64,000 bases of DNA from Ilex aquifolium (taxonomy: Eukaryota > Streptophyta > Magnoliopsida > Aquifoliales > Aquifoliaceae), in NCBI GenBank assembly GCA_951799425.1, contig OX637401.1, forward strand, positions 33,157,780 to 33,221,779. The letters are read 5' to 3'. The translations under genes and the position numbers were made by a program. The notes under the pieces are model-generated. The model did not search any database. It worked only from the letters and a program-made list of their open reading frames with translations, and was not told the DNA's origin. Shown here in pieces: positions 38,772 through 50,558 of the stretch; positions within the stretch are counted from its first letter, which is position 1, and each line of letters starts with the position of its first letter.

Positions 38772-39907
38772 ATGTCCGATATACTATTTCATTTTAAAGG
38801 AGGACTACTTATTACACCAAACTTGCGTTACAATAGAGCCCATGCTAGAGGATTTTTCATGACTTTTGATGTGAATAAAATGGTTAGGGATTCAAGAATT
38901 CTTTACAATGCAGCAAGAATCATCTTAATCAGAGACCGGAGTAAAAAGTTATATCAGAAATACTAAAGAATGAGAAATTACTTTTTTTTCCTAGTGGAGG
39001 GGAATTGGCAACTATACCAAACTTCCATCACCATTTCGAACTTGTTAGAAGATGAATCACCAATTTTGATCTCAATATATTGGTTAGGGTTTCAAGTTCT
39101 CATTTCAATGCCGCAAGAGTTAGCTCAATCCGAGTTCGGGAGAAAAATTTATGTCCGAAATACTATTTCATTTCAAAGGTGGACTACTTATTACACCAAA
39201 CTTGCGTTACAATAGAGCCCATGCTAGAGGATTTTTCATGACTTTTGATGTGAACAAAATGGTTAGGGATTCAAGAATTCTTTACAATGCCGCAAGAATC
39301 ATCTTAATCAGAGACCGGAGTAAAAAGTTATGTCAGAAATACTAAAGAATGGGAAATTACTTTTTTTTCCTAGTGGAGGGGAATGGCCAACTATACCAAA
39401 CTTCCATCACCATTTCGAACTTGTTAGATGATGAATCACCAATTTTGATCTCAATATATTGGTTAGGGTTTCAAGTTCTCATTACAATGCCGCGAGACTT
39501 AGCTCAATCCGAGTTCGGGAGAAAAAGTTATGTCCGATATACTATTTCATTTTAAAGGTGGACTACTTATTACACCAAACTTGCGTTACAATAGAGCCCA
39601 TGCTAGAGGATTTTTCATGACTTTTGATGTGAATAAAATGGTTAGGGATTCAAGTATTCTTTACAATGCCGCAAGAATCATCTTATTTAGAGACCGGAGT
39701 AAAAAGTTATGTCAGAAATACTAAAGAATGGAAAATTACTTTTTTTTCCTAGTGGAGGGGATGGCCAACTATACCAAACTTCCATCACCATTTCGAACTT
39801 GTTAGAAGATGAATCACCAATTTTGATCTCAATATATTGGTTAGGGTTTCAAGTTCTCATTACAATGCCGCAAGAGTTAGCTCAATCCGAGTTCGGGAGA
39901 AAAAGTT
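38772..39907 (+). repeat. 3-monomer block copy 2 (1136 bp)
   Basis: This is a repeat of 37635-38771 with the same TTATATCAG (~38950), TTAGATGATG (~39424) and CCGCGAGACTTAGC (~39492). The third unit (39530) has AGTATTC and CTTATTTAG followed by GAATGGAAAA. It rejoins the order seen at 29303-30253, so the trimer is a short tandem duplication inside an older pentamer-like order. Confidence 0.86.
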
Positions 39908-40664
39908 ATGTCCGATATACTATTTCATTTTAAAGGAGGACTACTTATTACACCAAACTTGCGTTACAATAGAGCCCATGCTAGAGGATTTTTCATGACT
40001 TTTGATGTGAATAAAATGGTTAGGGATTCAAGAATTCTTTACAATGCAGCAAGAATCATCTTATTTAGAGACCGGAGTAAAAAGTTATGTCAGAAATACT
40101 AAAGAATGGGAAATTACTTTTTTTTCATAGTGGTGGGGATGGCCAACTATACCAAACTTTCATCACCATTTCGAACTTGTTAGAAGATGAATCACCAATT
40201 TTGATCTCAATATATTGGTTAGGGTTTCAAGTTCTCTTTACAATGCCGCAAGAGTTAGCTCAATCCGAGTTCGGGAGAAACAGTTATGTCTGATCTACTA
40301 TTTCATTTTAAAGGTGGACTACTTATTACACCAAACTTGCGTTACAATAGAGCCCATGCTAGAGGATTTTTCATGACTTTTGATGTGAATAAAATGGTTA
40401 GGGATTCAAGAATTCTTTACAATGCAGCAAGAATCATCTTAATCAGAGACCGGAGTAAAAAGTTATGTCAGAAATACTAAAGAATGAGAAATTACTTTTT
40501 TTTCCTAGTGGAGGGGAATTGGCAACTATAGCAAACTTCCATCACCATTTCGAACTTGTTAGAAGATGAATCACCAATTTTGATCTCAATATATTGGTTA
40601 GGGTTTCAAGTTCTCATTTCAATGCCGCAAGAGTTAGCTCAATCCGAGTTCGGGAGAAACAGTT
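39908..40664 (+). repeat. Two linking monomers
   Basis: The unit at 39908 (CTTATTTAG, followed by GTGGTGGGG and CTTTCATC) and the unit at 40286 match 29681 and 30059. The second carries a private TCTGATCTAC for TCTGATATAC (~40292) and is followed by a TATAGCAAAC B half. Confidence 0.85.
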
Positions 40665-42937
40665 ATGTCCGATATACTATTTCATTTTAAAGGTGGACTA
40701 CTTATTACACCAAACTTACGTTACAATAGAGCCCATGCTAGAGGATTTTTCATGACTTTTGATGTGAATAAAATGGTTAGGGATTCAAGAATTCTTTACA
40801 ATGCAGCAAGAATCATCTTAATCAGAGACCGGAGTAAAAAGTTATGTCAGAAATACTAAAGAATGGGAAATTACTTTTTTTTCCTAGTGGAGGGGAATGA
40901 CCAACTATACCAAACTTCCATCACCATTTCGAACTTGTTAGAAAGTGAATCACCAATTTTGATCTCAATATATTGGTTAGGGTTTCAAGTTCTCATTACA
41001 ATGCCGCAAGAGTTAGCTCAATCCGAGTTCGGGAGAAAAAGTTATGTCCGATATACTATTTCATTTTAAAGGAGGACTACTTATTACACCAAACTTGCGT
41101 TACAATAGAGCCCATGCTAGAGGATTTTTCATGACTTTTGATGTGAATAAAATGGTTAGGGATTCAAGAATTCTTTACAATGCAGCAAGAATCATCTTAT
41201 TTAGAGACCGGAGTAAAAAGTTATGTCAGAAATACTAAAGAATGGGAAATTACTTTTTTTTCATAGTGGAGGGGATGGCCAACTATACCAAACTTCCATC
41301 ACCATTTCGAACTTGTTAGAAGATGAATCACCAATTTTGATCTCAATATATTGGTTAGGGTTTCAAGTTCTCTTTACAATGCCGCAAGAGTTAGCTCAAT
41401 CCGAGTTCGGGAGAAACAGTTATGTCTGATGTACTATTTCATTTTAAAGGTGGACTACTTATTACACCAAACTTGCGTTACAATAGAGCCCATGCTAGAG
41501 GATTTTTCATGACTTTTGATGTGAATAAAATGGTTAGGGATTCAAGAATTCTTTACAATGCAGCAAGAATCATCTTAATCAGAGACCGGAGTAAAAAGTT
41601 ATGTCAGAAATACTAAAGAATGGGAAATTACTTTTTTTTCCTAGTGGAGGGGAATGGCCAACTATACCATACTTCCATCACCATTTCGAACTTGTTAGAA
41701 GGTGAATCACCAATTTTGATCTCAATATATTGGTTAGGGTTTCAAGTTCTCATTACAATGCCGCAAGAGTTAGCTCAATCCGAGTTCGGGAGAAAAAGTT
41801 ATGTCCGATATACTATTTCATTTTAAAGGAGGACTACTTATTACACCAAACTTGCGTTACAATAGAGCCCATGCTAGAGGATTTTTCATGACTTTTGATG
41901 TGAATAAAATGGTTAGGGATTCAAGAATTCTTTACAATGCAGCAAGAATCATCCTAATCAGAGACCGGAGTAAAAAGTTATGTCAGAAATACTAAAGAAT
42001 GGGAAATTACTTTTTTTTCCTAGTGGAGGGGAATGGCCAACTATACCATACTTCCATCACCATTTCGAACTTGTTAGAAGGTGAATCACCAATTTTGATC
42101 TCAATATATTGGTTAGGGTTTCAAGTTCTCATTACAATGCCGCAAGAGTTAGCTCAATCCGAGTTCGGGAGAAAAAGTTATGTCCGATATACTATTTCAT
42201 TTTAAAGGAGGACTACTTATTACACCAAACTTGCGTTACAATAGAGCCCATGCTAGAGGATTTTTCATGACTTTTGATGTGAATAAAATGGTTAGGGATT
42301 CAAGAATTCTTTACAATGCAGCAAGAATCATCTTAATCAGAGACCGGAGTAAAAAGTTATGTCAGAAATACTAAAGAATGAGAAATTACTTTTTTTTCCT
42401 AGTGGAGGGGAATTGGCAACTATACCAAACTTCCATCACCATTTCGAACTTGTTAGAAGATGAATCACCAATTTTGATCTCAATATATTGGTTAGGGTTT
42501 CAAGTTCTCATTTCAATGCCGCAAGAGTTAGCTCAATCCGAGTTCGGGAGAAAAAGTTATGTCCGAAATACTATTTCATTTCAAAGGTGGACTACTTATT
42601 ACACCAAACTTGCGTTACAATAGAGCCCATGCTAGAGGATTTTTCATGACTTTTGATGTGAACAAAATGGTTAGGGATTCAAGAATTCTTTACAATGCCG
42701 CAAGAATCATCTTAATCAGAGACCGGAGTAAAAAGTTATGTCAGAAATACTAAAGAATGGGAAATTACTTTTTTTTCCTAGTGGAGGGGAATGGCCAACT
42801 ATACCAAACTTCCATCACCATTTCGAACTTGTTAGAAGATGAATCACCAATTTTGATCTCAATATATTGGTTAGGGTTTCAAGTTCTCATTACAATGCCG
42901 CAAGAGTTAGCTCAATCCGAGTTCGGGAGAAAAAGTT
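40665..42937 (+). repeat. 6-unit segment, first copy of a 3408-bp (9-monomer) period
   Basis: Units 40665, 41044, 41422, 41801, 42180 and 42559 recur in the same order at 44073, 44452, 44830, 45209, 45588 and 45967, an offset of 3408 bp. Markers are TTACGTTAC, GAATGACC with GAAAGTG, CTCTTTAC, two CCATACTT units with CATCCTAATC in one, then AATTGGCAAC. Private here are TCTGATGTAC (~41428) and AGAAAAAGTTATG where the partner has AGAAAAATTTATG. Confidence 0.86.
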
Positions 42938-44072
42938 ATGTCCGATATACTATTTCATTTTAAAGGTGGACTACTTATTACACCAAACTTGCGTTACAAT
43001 AGAGCCCATGCTAGAGGATTTTTCATGATTTTTGATGTGAATAAAATGGTTAGGGATTCATGTATTCTTTACAATGCCACAAGAATCATCTTATTTAGAG
43101 ACCGGAGTAAAAAGTTATGTCAGAAATACTAAAGAATGGAAAATTACTTTTTTTTCCTAGTGGAGGGGATGGCCAACTATACCAAACTTCCATCACCATT
43201 TCGAACTTGTTAGAAGATGAATCACCAATTTTGATCTCAATATATTGGTTAGGGTTTCAAGTTCTCATTACAATGCCGCAAGAGTTATCTCAATCCGAGT
43301 TCAGGAGAAACAGTTATGTCCGATATACTATTTCATTTTAAAGGTGGACTACTTATTACACCAAACTTGCGTTACAATAGAGCTCATGCTAGAGGATTTT
43401 TCATGACTTTTGATGTGAATAAAATGGTTAGGGATTCAAGAATTCTTTACAATGCAGCAAGAATCATCCTAATCAGAGACCGGAGTAAAAAGTTATGTCA
43501 GAAATACTAAAGAATGGGAAATTACTTTTTTTTCCTAGTGGAGGGGAATGGCCAACTATACCAACCTTCCATCACCATTTCGAACTTGTTAGAAGGTGAA
43601 TCACCAATTTTGATCTGAATATATTGGTTAGGGTTTCAAGTTCTCATTACAATGCCGCAAGAGTTAGCTCAATCCGAGTTCGGGAGAAAAAGTTATGTCC
43701 GATATACTATTTCATTTTAAAGGAGGACTACTTATTACACCAAACTTGCGTTACAATAGAGCCCATGCTAGAGGATTTTTCATGACTTTTGATGTGAATA
43801 AAATGGTTAGGGATTCAAGAATTCTTTACAATGCAGCAAGAATCATCTTATTTAGAGACCGGAGTAAAAAGTTATGTCAGAAATACTAAAAAATGGGAAA
43901 TTACTTTTTTTTCGTAGTGGAGGGGATGACCAACTATACCAAACTTCCATCACCATTTCGAACTTGTTAGAAGATGAATCACCAATTTTGATCTCAATAT
44001 ATTGGTTAGGGTTTCAAGTACTCATTACAATGCCGCAAGAGTTAGCTCAATCCGAGTTCGGGAGAAACAGTT
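42938..44072 (+). repeat. Three units resembling d-e-f of the left-hand octamer
   Basis: The unit at 42938 (TCATGATTTTTG, TCATGTATTC, GCCACAAG, CTTATTTAG) is d-like. The unit at 43316 (CATCCTAATC, followed by CCAACCTT) is e-like. The unit at 43695 (CTTATTTAG, followed by CGTAG) is f-like. This matches the order at 16426-17560, far to the left. Private changes are TTCAGGAGAAA (A at 43303), GAGCTCATG (~43383), GATCTGAATA (~43615) and CAAGTACTC (~44018). Confidence 0.83.
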
Positions 44073-46345
44073 ATGTCCGATATACTATTTCATTTTAAAG
44101 GTGGACTACTTATTACACCAAACTTACGTTACAATAGAGCCCATGCTAGAGGATTTTTCATGACTTTTGATGTGAATAAAATGGTTAGGGATTCAAGAAT
44201 TCTTTACAATGCAGCAAGAATCATCTTAATCAGAGACCGGAGTAAAAAGTTATGTCAGAAATACTAAAGAATGGGAAATTACTTTTTTTTCCTAGTGGAG
44301 GGGAATGACCAACTATACCAAACTTCCATCACCATTTCGAACTTGTTAGAAAGTGAATCACCAATTTTGATCTGAATATATTGGTTAGGGTTTCAAGTTC
44401 TCATTACAATGCCGCAAGAGTTAGCTCAATCCGAGTTCGGGAGAAAAAGTTATGTCCGATATACTATTTCATTTTAAAGGAGGACTACTTATTACACCAA
44501 ACTTGCGTTACAATAGAGCCCATGCTAGAGGATTTTTCATGACTTTTGATGTGAATAAAATGGTTAGGGATTCAAGAATTCTTTACAATGCAGCAAGAAT
44601 CATCTTATTTAGAGACCGGAGTAAAAAGTTATGTCAGAAATACTAAAGAATGGGAAATTACTTTTTTTTCATAGTGGAGGGGATGGCCAACTATACCAAA
44701 CTTCCATCACCATTTCGAACTTGTTAGAAGATGAATCACCAATTTTGATCTCAATATATTGGTTAGGGTTTCAAGATCTCTTTACAATGCCGCAAGAGTT
44801 AGCTCAATCCGAGTTCGGGAGAAACAGTTATGTCTGATATACTATTTCATTTTAAAGGTGGACTACTTATTACACCAAACTTGCGTTACAATAGAGCCCA
44901 TGCTAGAGGATTTTTCATGACTTTTGATGTGAATAAAATGGTTAGGGATTCAAGAATTCTTTACAATGCAGCAAGAATCATCTTAATCAGAGACCGGAGT
45001 AAAAAGTTATGTCAGAAATACTAAAGAATGGGAAATTACTTTTTTTTCCTAGTGGAGGGGAATGGCCAACTATACCATACTTCCATCACCATTTCGAACT
45101 TGTTAGAAGGTGAATCACCAATTTTGATCTCAATATATTGGTTAGGGTTTCAAGTTCTCATTACAATGCCGCAAGAGTTAGCTCAATCCGAGTTCGGGAG
45201 AAAAAGTTATGTCCGATATACTATTTCATTTTAAAGGAGGACTACTTATTACACCAAACTTGCGTTACAATAGAGCCCATGCTAGAGGATTTTTCATGAC
45301 TTTTGATGTGAATAAAATGGTTAGGGATTCAAGAATTCTTTACAATGCAGCAAGAATCATCCTAATCAGAGACCGGAGTAAAAAGTTATGTCAGAAATAC
45401 TAAAGAATGGGAAATTACTTTTTTTTCCTAGTGGAGGGGAATGGCCAACTATACCATACTTCCATCACCATTTCGAACTTGTTAGAAGGTGAATCACCAA
45501 TTTTGATCTCAATATATTGGTTAGGGTTTCAAGTTCTCATTACAATGCCGCAAGAGTTAGCTCAATCCGAGTTCGGGAGAAAAAGTTATGTCCGATATAC
45601 TATTTCATTTTAAAGGAGGACTACTTATTACACCAAACTTGCGTTACAATAGAGCCCATGCTAGAGGATTTTTCATGACTTTTGATGTGAATAAAATGGT
45701 TAGGGATTCAAGAATTCTTTACAATGCAGCAAGAATCATCTTAATCAGAGACCGGAGTAAAAAGTTATGTCAGAAATACTAAAGAATGAGAAATTACTTT
45801 TTTTTCCTAGTGGAGGGGAATTGGCAACTATACCAAACTTCCATCACCATTTCGAACTTGATAGAAGATGAATCACCAATTTTGATCTCAATATATTGGT
45901 TAGGGTTTCAAGTTCTCATTTCAATGCCGCAAGAGTTAGCTCAATCCGAGTTCGGGAGAAAAATTTATGTCCGAAATACTATTTCATTTCAAAGGTGGAC
46001 TACTTATTACACCAAACTTGCGTTACAATAGAGCCCATGCTAGAGGATTTTTCATGACTTTTGATGTGAACAAAATGGTTAGGGATTCAAGAATTCTTTA
46101 CAATGCCGCAAGAATCATCTTAATCAGAGACCGGAGTAAAAAGTTATGTCAGAAATACTAAAGAATGGGAAATTACTTTTTTTTCCTAGTGGAGGGGAAT
46201 GGCCAACTATACCAAACTTCCATCACCATTTCGAACTTGTTAGAAGATGAATCACCAATTTTGATCTCAATATATTGGTTAGGGTTTCAAGTTCTCATTA
46301 CAATGCCGCAAGAGTTAGCTCAATCCGAGTTCGGGAGAAAAAGTT
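44073..46345 (+). repeat. 6-unit segment, second copy of the 3408-bp period
   Basis: This segment is colinear with 40665-42937. It ends at the monomer that carries the poly(A) insertion. GATCTGAATA (~44371) is shared with ~43615 two units upstream. Private changes are CAAGATCTC (~44775), which makes an AGATCT site, and CTTGATAGAAG (~45857). Confidence 0.86.
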
Positions 46346-46380
46346 ATGTCCGATATACTATTTCATTTTAAAGGAGGACT

Positions 46381-46395
46381 ACTTATTACACCAAA

Positions 46396-46398
<3 letters not shown>
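46381..46398 (+). repeat. Target-site duplication, left copy
   Basis: The 18-bp sequence ACTTATTACACCAAACTT belongs to the normal monomer and occurs once in each other unit. Here it is directly repeated on the other side of the A tract (46429-46446). The length is 17 or 18 bp because its first A can also be counted as the end of the tract. Confidence 0.85.

Positions 46399-46428
<30 letters not shown>
46399..46428 (+). mobile_element. Poly(A)-only retroinsertion footprint
   Basis: A run of 30 A (31 counting the ambiguous base 46429) sits between two copies of the same 18-bp target sequence. A poly(A) tail plus target-site duplication of about 7-20 bp is the product expected of LINE-type target-primed reverse transcription, acting on its own RNA, a SINE or an mRNA. 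Here no body sequence remains, so this would be an extreme 5' truncation. The source element cannot be identified. Alternatives are replication or repair slippage combined with a local duplication, or an assembly artefact. The insertion is absent from all other monomers, so it is younger than the last homogenisation here. Confidence 0.75.
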
Positions 46429-46431
<3 letters not shown>

Positions 46432-46446
46432 TATTACACCAAACTT
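46429..46446 (+). repeat. Target-site duplication, right copy
   Basis: This is an exact repeat of 46381-46398, after which the monomer continues normally with GCGTTACAATAG. On the complementary strand the inferred first nick lies at AAGT/AGTC, which is not the TTTT/AA consensus of mammalian L1. Plant LINE endonucleases are less strict, so this does not argue against the reading. Confidence 0.85.
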
Positions 46447-46771
46447 GCGTTACAATAGAGCCCATGCTAGAGGATTTTTCATGACTTTTGATGTGAATAA
46501 AATGGTTAGGGATTCAAGAATTCTTTACAATGCAGCAAGAATCATCTTATTTAGAGACCGGAGTAAAAAGTTATGTCAGAAATACTAAAGAATGGGAAAT
46601 TATTTTTTTTTCGTAGTGGAGGGGATGGCCAACTATACCAAACTTCCATCACCATTTCGAACTTGTTAGAAGATGAATCACCAATTTTGATCTTAATATA
46701 TTGGTTAGGGTTTCAAGTTCTCATTACAATGCCGCAAGAGTTAGCTCAATCCGAGTTCGGGAGAAACAGTT

Positions 46772-47529
46772 ATGTCCGATATACTATTTCATTTTAAAGG
46801 TGGACTACTTATTACACCAAACTTACGTTACAATAGAGCCCATGCTAGAGGATTTTTCATGACTTTTGATGTGAATAAAATGGTTAGGGATTCAAGAATT
46901 CTTTACAATGCAGCAAGAATCATCTTAATCAGAGACCGGAGTAAAAAGTTATGTCAGAAATACTAAAGAATGGGAAATTACTTTTTTTTCCTAGTGGAGG
47001 GGAATGGCCAACTATACCATACTTCCATCACCATTTCGAACTTGTTAGAAGGTGAATCACCAATTTTGATCTCAATATATTGGTTAGGGTTTCAAGTTCT
47101 CATTACAATGCCGCAAGAGTTAGCTCAATCCGAGTTCGGGAGAAAAAGTTATGTCCGATATACTATTTCATTTTAAAGGAGGACTACTTATTACACCAAA
47201 CTTGCGTTACAATAGAGCCCATGCTAGAGGATTTTTCATGACTTTTGATGTGAATAAAATGGTTAGGGATTCAAGAATTCTTTACAATGCAGCAAGAATC
47301 ATCTTAATCAGAGACCGGAGTAAAAAGTTATGTCAGAAATACTAAAGAATGGGAAATTACTTTTTTTTCCTAGTGGAGGGGAATTGGCAACTATACCAAA
47401 CTTCCATCACCATTTCGAACTTGTTAGAAGATGAATCACCAATTTTGATCTCAATATATTGGTTAGGGTTTCAAGTTCTCATTACAATGCCGCAAGAGTT
47501 AGCTCAATCCGAGTTCGGGAGAAAAATTT
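46772..47529 (+). repeat. Two linking monomers at the start of the right domain
   Basis: The unit at 46772 (AAAGGTGG, TTACGTTAC) is followed by CCATACTT; the unit at 47151 (AAAGGAGG) is followed by AATTGGCAAC. A private GATCTTAATA lies at ~46690 in the preceding B half. From here CGTAG, TTACGTTAC and CTTAG variants become common and TTATATCAG is no longer seen. Confidence 0.85.
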
Positions 47530-50500
47530 ATGTCCGAAATACTATTTCATTTCAAAGGTGGACTACTTATTACACCAAACTTGCGTTACAATAGAGCCCA
47601 TGCTAGAGGATTTTTCATGACTTTTGATGTGAACAAAATGGTTAGGGATTCAAGAATTCTTTACAATGCCGCAAGAATCATCTTAATCAGAGACCGGAGT
47701 AAAAAGTTATGTCAGAAATACTAAAGAATGGGAAATTACTTTTTTTTCTTAGTGGAGGGGAATGGCCAACTATACCAAACTTCCATCACCATTTCGAACT
47801 TGTTAGAAGATGAATCACCAATTTTGATCTCAATATATTGGTTAGGGTTTCAAGTTCTCATTACAATGCCGCAAGAGTTATCTCAATCCGAGTTCGGGAG
47901 AAAAAGTTATGTCCGATATACTATTTCATTTTAAAGGTGAACTACTTATTACACCAAACTTGCGTTACAATAGAGCCCATGCTAGAGGATTTTTCATGAC
48001 TTTTGATGTGAATAAAATGGTTAGGGATTCAAGTATTCTTTACAATGCCGCAAGAATCATCTTATTTAGAGACCGGAGTAAAAAGTTATGTCAGAAATAC
48101 TAAAGAATGGGAAATTACTTTTTTTTCCTAGTGGAGGGGATGGCCAACTATACCAAACTTTCATCACCATTTCGAACTTGTTAGAAGATGAATCACCAAT
48201 TTTGATCTCAATATATTGGTTAGGGTTTCAAGTTCTCATTACAATGCCGCAAGAGTTATCTCAATCCGAGTTCGGGAGAAACAGTTATGTCCGATATACT
48301 ATTTCATTTTAAAGGTGGACTACTTATTACACCAAACTTGCGTTACAATAGAGCCCATGCTAGAGGATTTTTCATGACTTTTGATGTGAATAAAATGGTT
48401 AGGGATTCAAGAATTCTTTACAATGCAGCAAGAATCATCCTAATCAGAGACCGGAGTAAAAAGTTATGTCAGAAATACTAAAGAATGGGAAATTACTTTT
48501 TTTTCGTAGTGGAGGGGATGGCCAACTATACCAAACTTCCATCACCATTTCGAACTTGTTAGAAGATGAATCACCAATTTTGATCTCAATATATTGGTTA
48601 GGGTTTCAAGTTCTCATTACAATGCCGCAAGAGTTAGCTCAATCCGAGTTCGGGAGAAACAGTTATGTCCGATATACTATTTCATTTTAAAGGTGGACTA
48701 CTTAGTACACCAAACTTACGTTACAATAGAGCCCATGCTAGAGGATTTTTCATGACTTTTGATGTGAATAAAATGGTTAGGGATTCAAGAATTCTTTACA
48801 ATGCAGCAAGAATCATCTTAATCAGAGACCGGAGTAAAAAGTTATGTCAGAAATACTAAAGAATGGGAAATTACTTTTTTTTCCTAGTGGAGGGGAATGG
48901 CCAACTATACCAAACTTCCATCACCATTTCGAACTTGTTAGAAGGTGAATCACCAATTTTGATCTCAATATATTGGTTAGGGTTTCAAGTTCTCATTACA
49001 ATGCCGCAATAGTTAGCTCAATCCGAGTTCGGGAGAAAAAGTTATGTCCGATATACTATTTCATTTTAAAGGAGGACTACTTATTACACCAAACTTGCGT
49101 TACAATAGAGCCCATGCTAGAGGATTTTTCATGACTTTTGATGTGAATAAAATGGTTAGGGATTCAAGAATTCTTTACAATGCAGCAAGAATCATCTTAT
49201 TTAGAGACCGGAGTAAAAAGTTATGTCAGAAATACTAAAGAATGAGAAATTACTTTTTTTTCGTAGTGGAGGGGATGGCCAACTATACCAAACTTCCATC
49301 ACCATTTCGAACTTGTTAGAAGATGAATCACCAATTTTGATCTCAATATATTGGTTAGGGTTTCAAGTTCTCATTACAATGCCGCAAGAGTTAGCTCAAT
49401 CCGAGTTCGGGAGAAACAGTTATGTCCGATATACTATTTCATTTTAAAGGTGGACTACTTATTACACCAAACTTACGTTACAATAGAGCCCATGCTAGAG
49501 GATTTTTCATGACTTTTGATGTGAATAAAATGGTTAGGGATTCAAGAATTCTTTACAATGCAGCAAGAATCATCTTAATCAGAGACCGGAGTAAAAAGTT
49601 ATGTCAGAAATACTAAAGAATGAGAAATTACTTTTTTTTCCTAGTGGAGGGGAATTGGCAACTATACCAAACTTCCATCACCATTTCGAACTTGTTAGAA
49701 GATGAATCACCAATTTTGATCTCAATATATTGGTTAGGGTTTCAAGTTCTCATTTCAATGCCGCAAGAGTTAGCTCAATCCGAGTTCGGGAGAAAAATTT
49801 ATGTCCGAAATACTATTTCATTTCAAAGGTGGACTACTTATTACACCAAACTTGCGTTACAATAGAGCCCATGCTAGAGGATTTTTCATGACTTTTGATG
49901 TGAACAAAATGGTTAGGGATTCAAGAATTCTTTACAATGCCGCAAGAATCATCTTAATCAGAGACCGGAGTAAAAAGTTATGTCAGAAATACTAAAGAAT
50001 GGGAAATTACTTTTTTTTCCTAGTGGAGGGGAATGGCCAACTATACCAAACTTCCATCACCATTTCGAACTTGTTAGAAGATGAATCACCAATTTTGATC
50101 TCAATATATTGGTTAGGGTTTCAAGTTCTCATTACAATGCCGCAAGAGTTAGCTTAATCCGAGTTCGGGAGAAAAAGTTATGTCCGATATACTATTTCAT
50201 TTTAAAGGTGGACTACTTATTACACCAAACTTACGTTACAATAGAGCCCATGCTAGAGGATTTTTCATGACTTTTGATGTGAATAAAATGGTTAGGGATT
50301 CAAGAATTCTTTACAATGCAGCAAGAATCATCTTAATCAGAGACCGGAGTAAAAAGTTATGTCAGAAATACTAAAGAATGGGAAATTACTTTTTTTTCCT
50401 AGTGGAGGGGAATTGGCAACTATACCAAACTTCCATCACCATTTCGAACTTGTTAGAAGATGAATCACCAATTTTGATCTCAATATATTGGTTAGGGTTT

Positions 50501-50558
50501 CAAGTTCTCATTACAATGCCGCAAGAGTTAGCTCAATCCGAGTTCGGGAGAAAAATTT
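47530..50558 (+). repeat. Right-domain 8-monomer HOR copy 1 (3029 bp)
   Basis: Units lie at 47530, 47909, 48287, 48665, 49044, 49422, 49801 and 50180. Shared with copy 2 are TTTTCTTAG (~47745), AAAGGTGAAC (~47933), GTTATCTC, CCGCAATAGTTAG (~49006) and GTTAGCTTAATCC (~50148). Private changes are CTTAGTACACC (~48702), CTTTCATC (~48158) and GAATGAGAAATTAC before CGTAG (~49240). Confidence 0.91.

Larger units (their letters stand above)
46346..46771 (+). repeat. Interrupted monomer (426 bp = 378 + 48)
   Basis: This is a normal 378-bp unit apart from 48 extra bases in its A half. Removing the A tract and one copy of the 18-bp flank restores the expected sequence without gain or loss. The next B half has TTATTTTTTTTTC, one base from the usual TTACTTTTTTTTC, at ~46600. 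Confidence 0.95.

Noticed and set aside
46346..46588. Lysine-rich open frame created by the poly(A) tract
   Set aside because: The lysine codons are simply the inserted A run read in the recurring frame; the insertion explains it fully.
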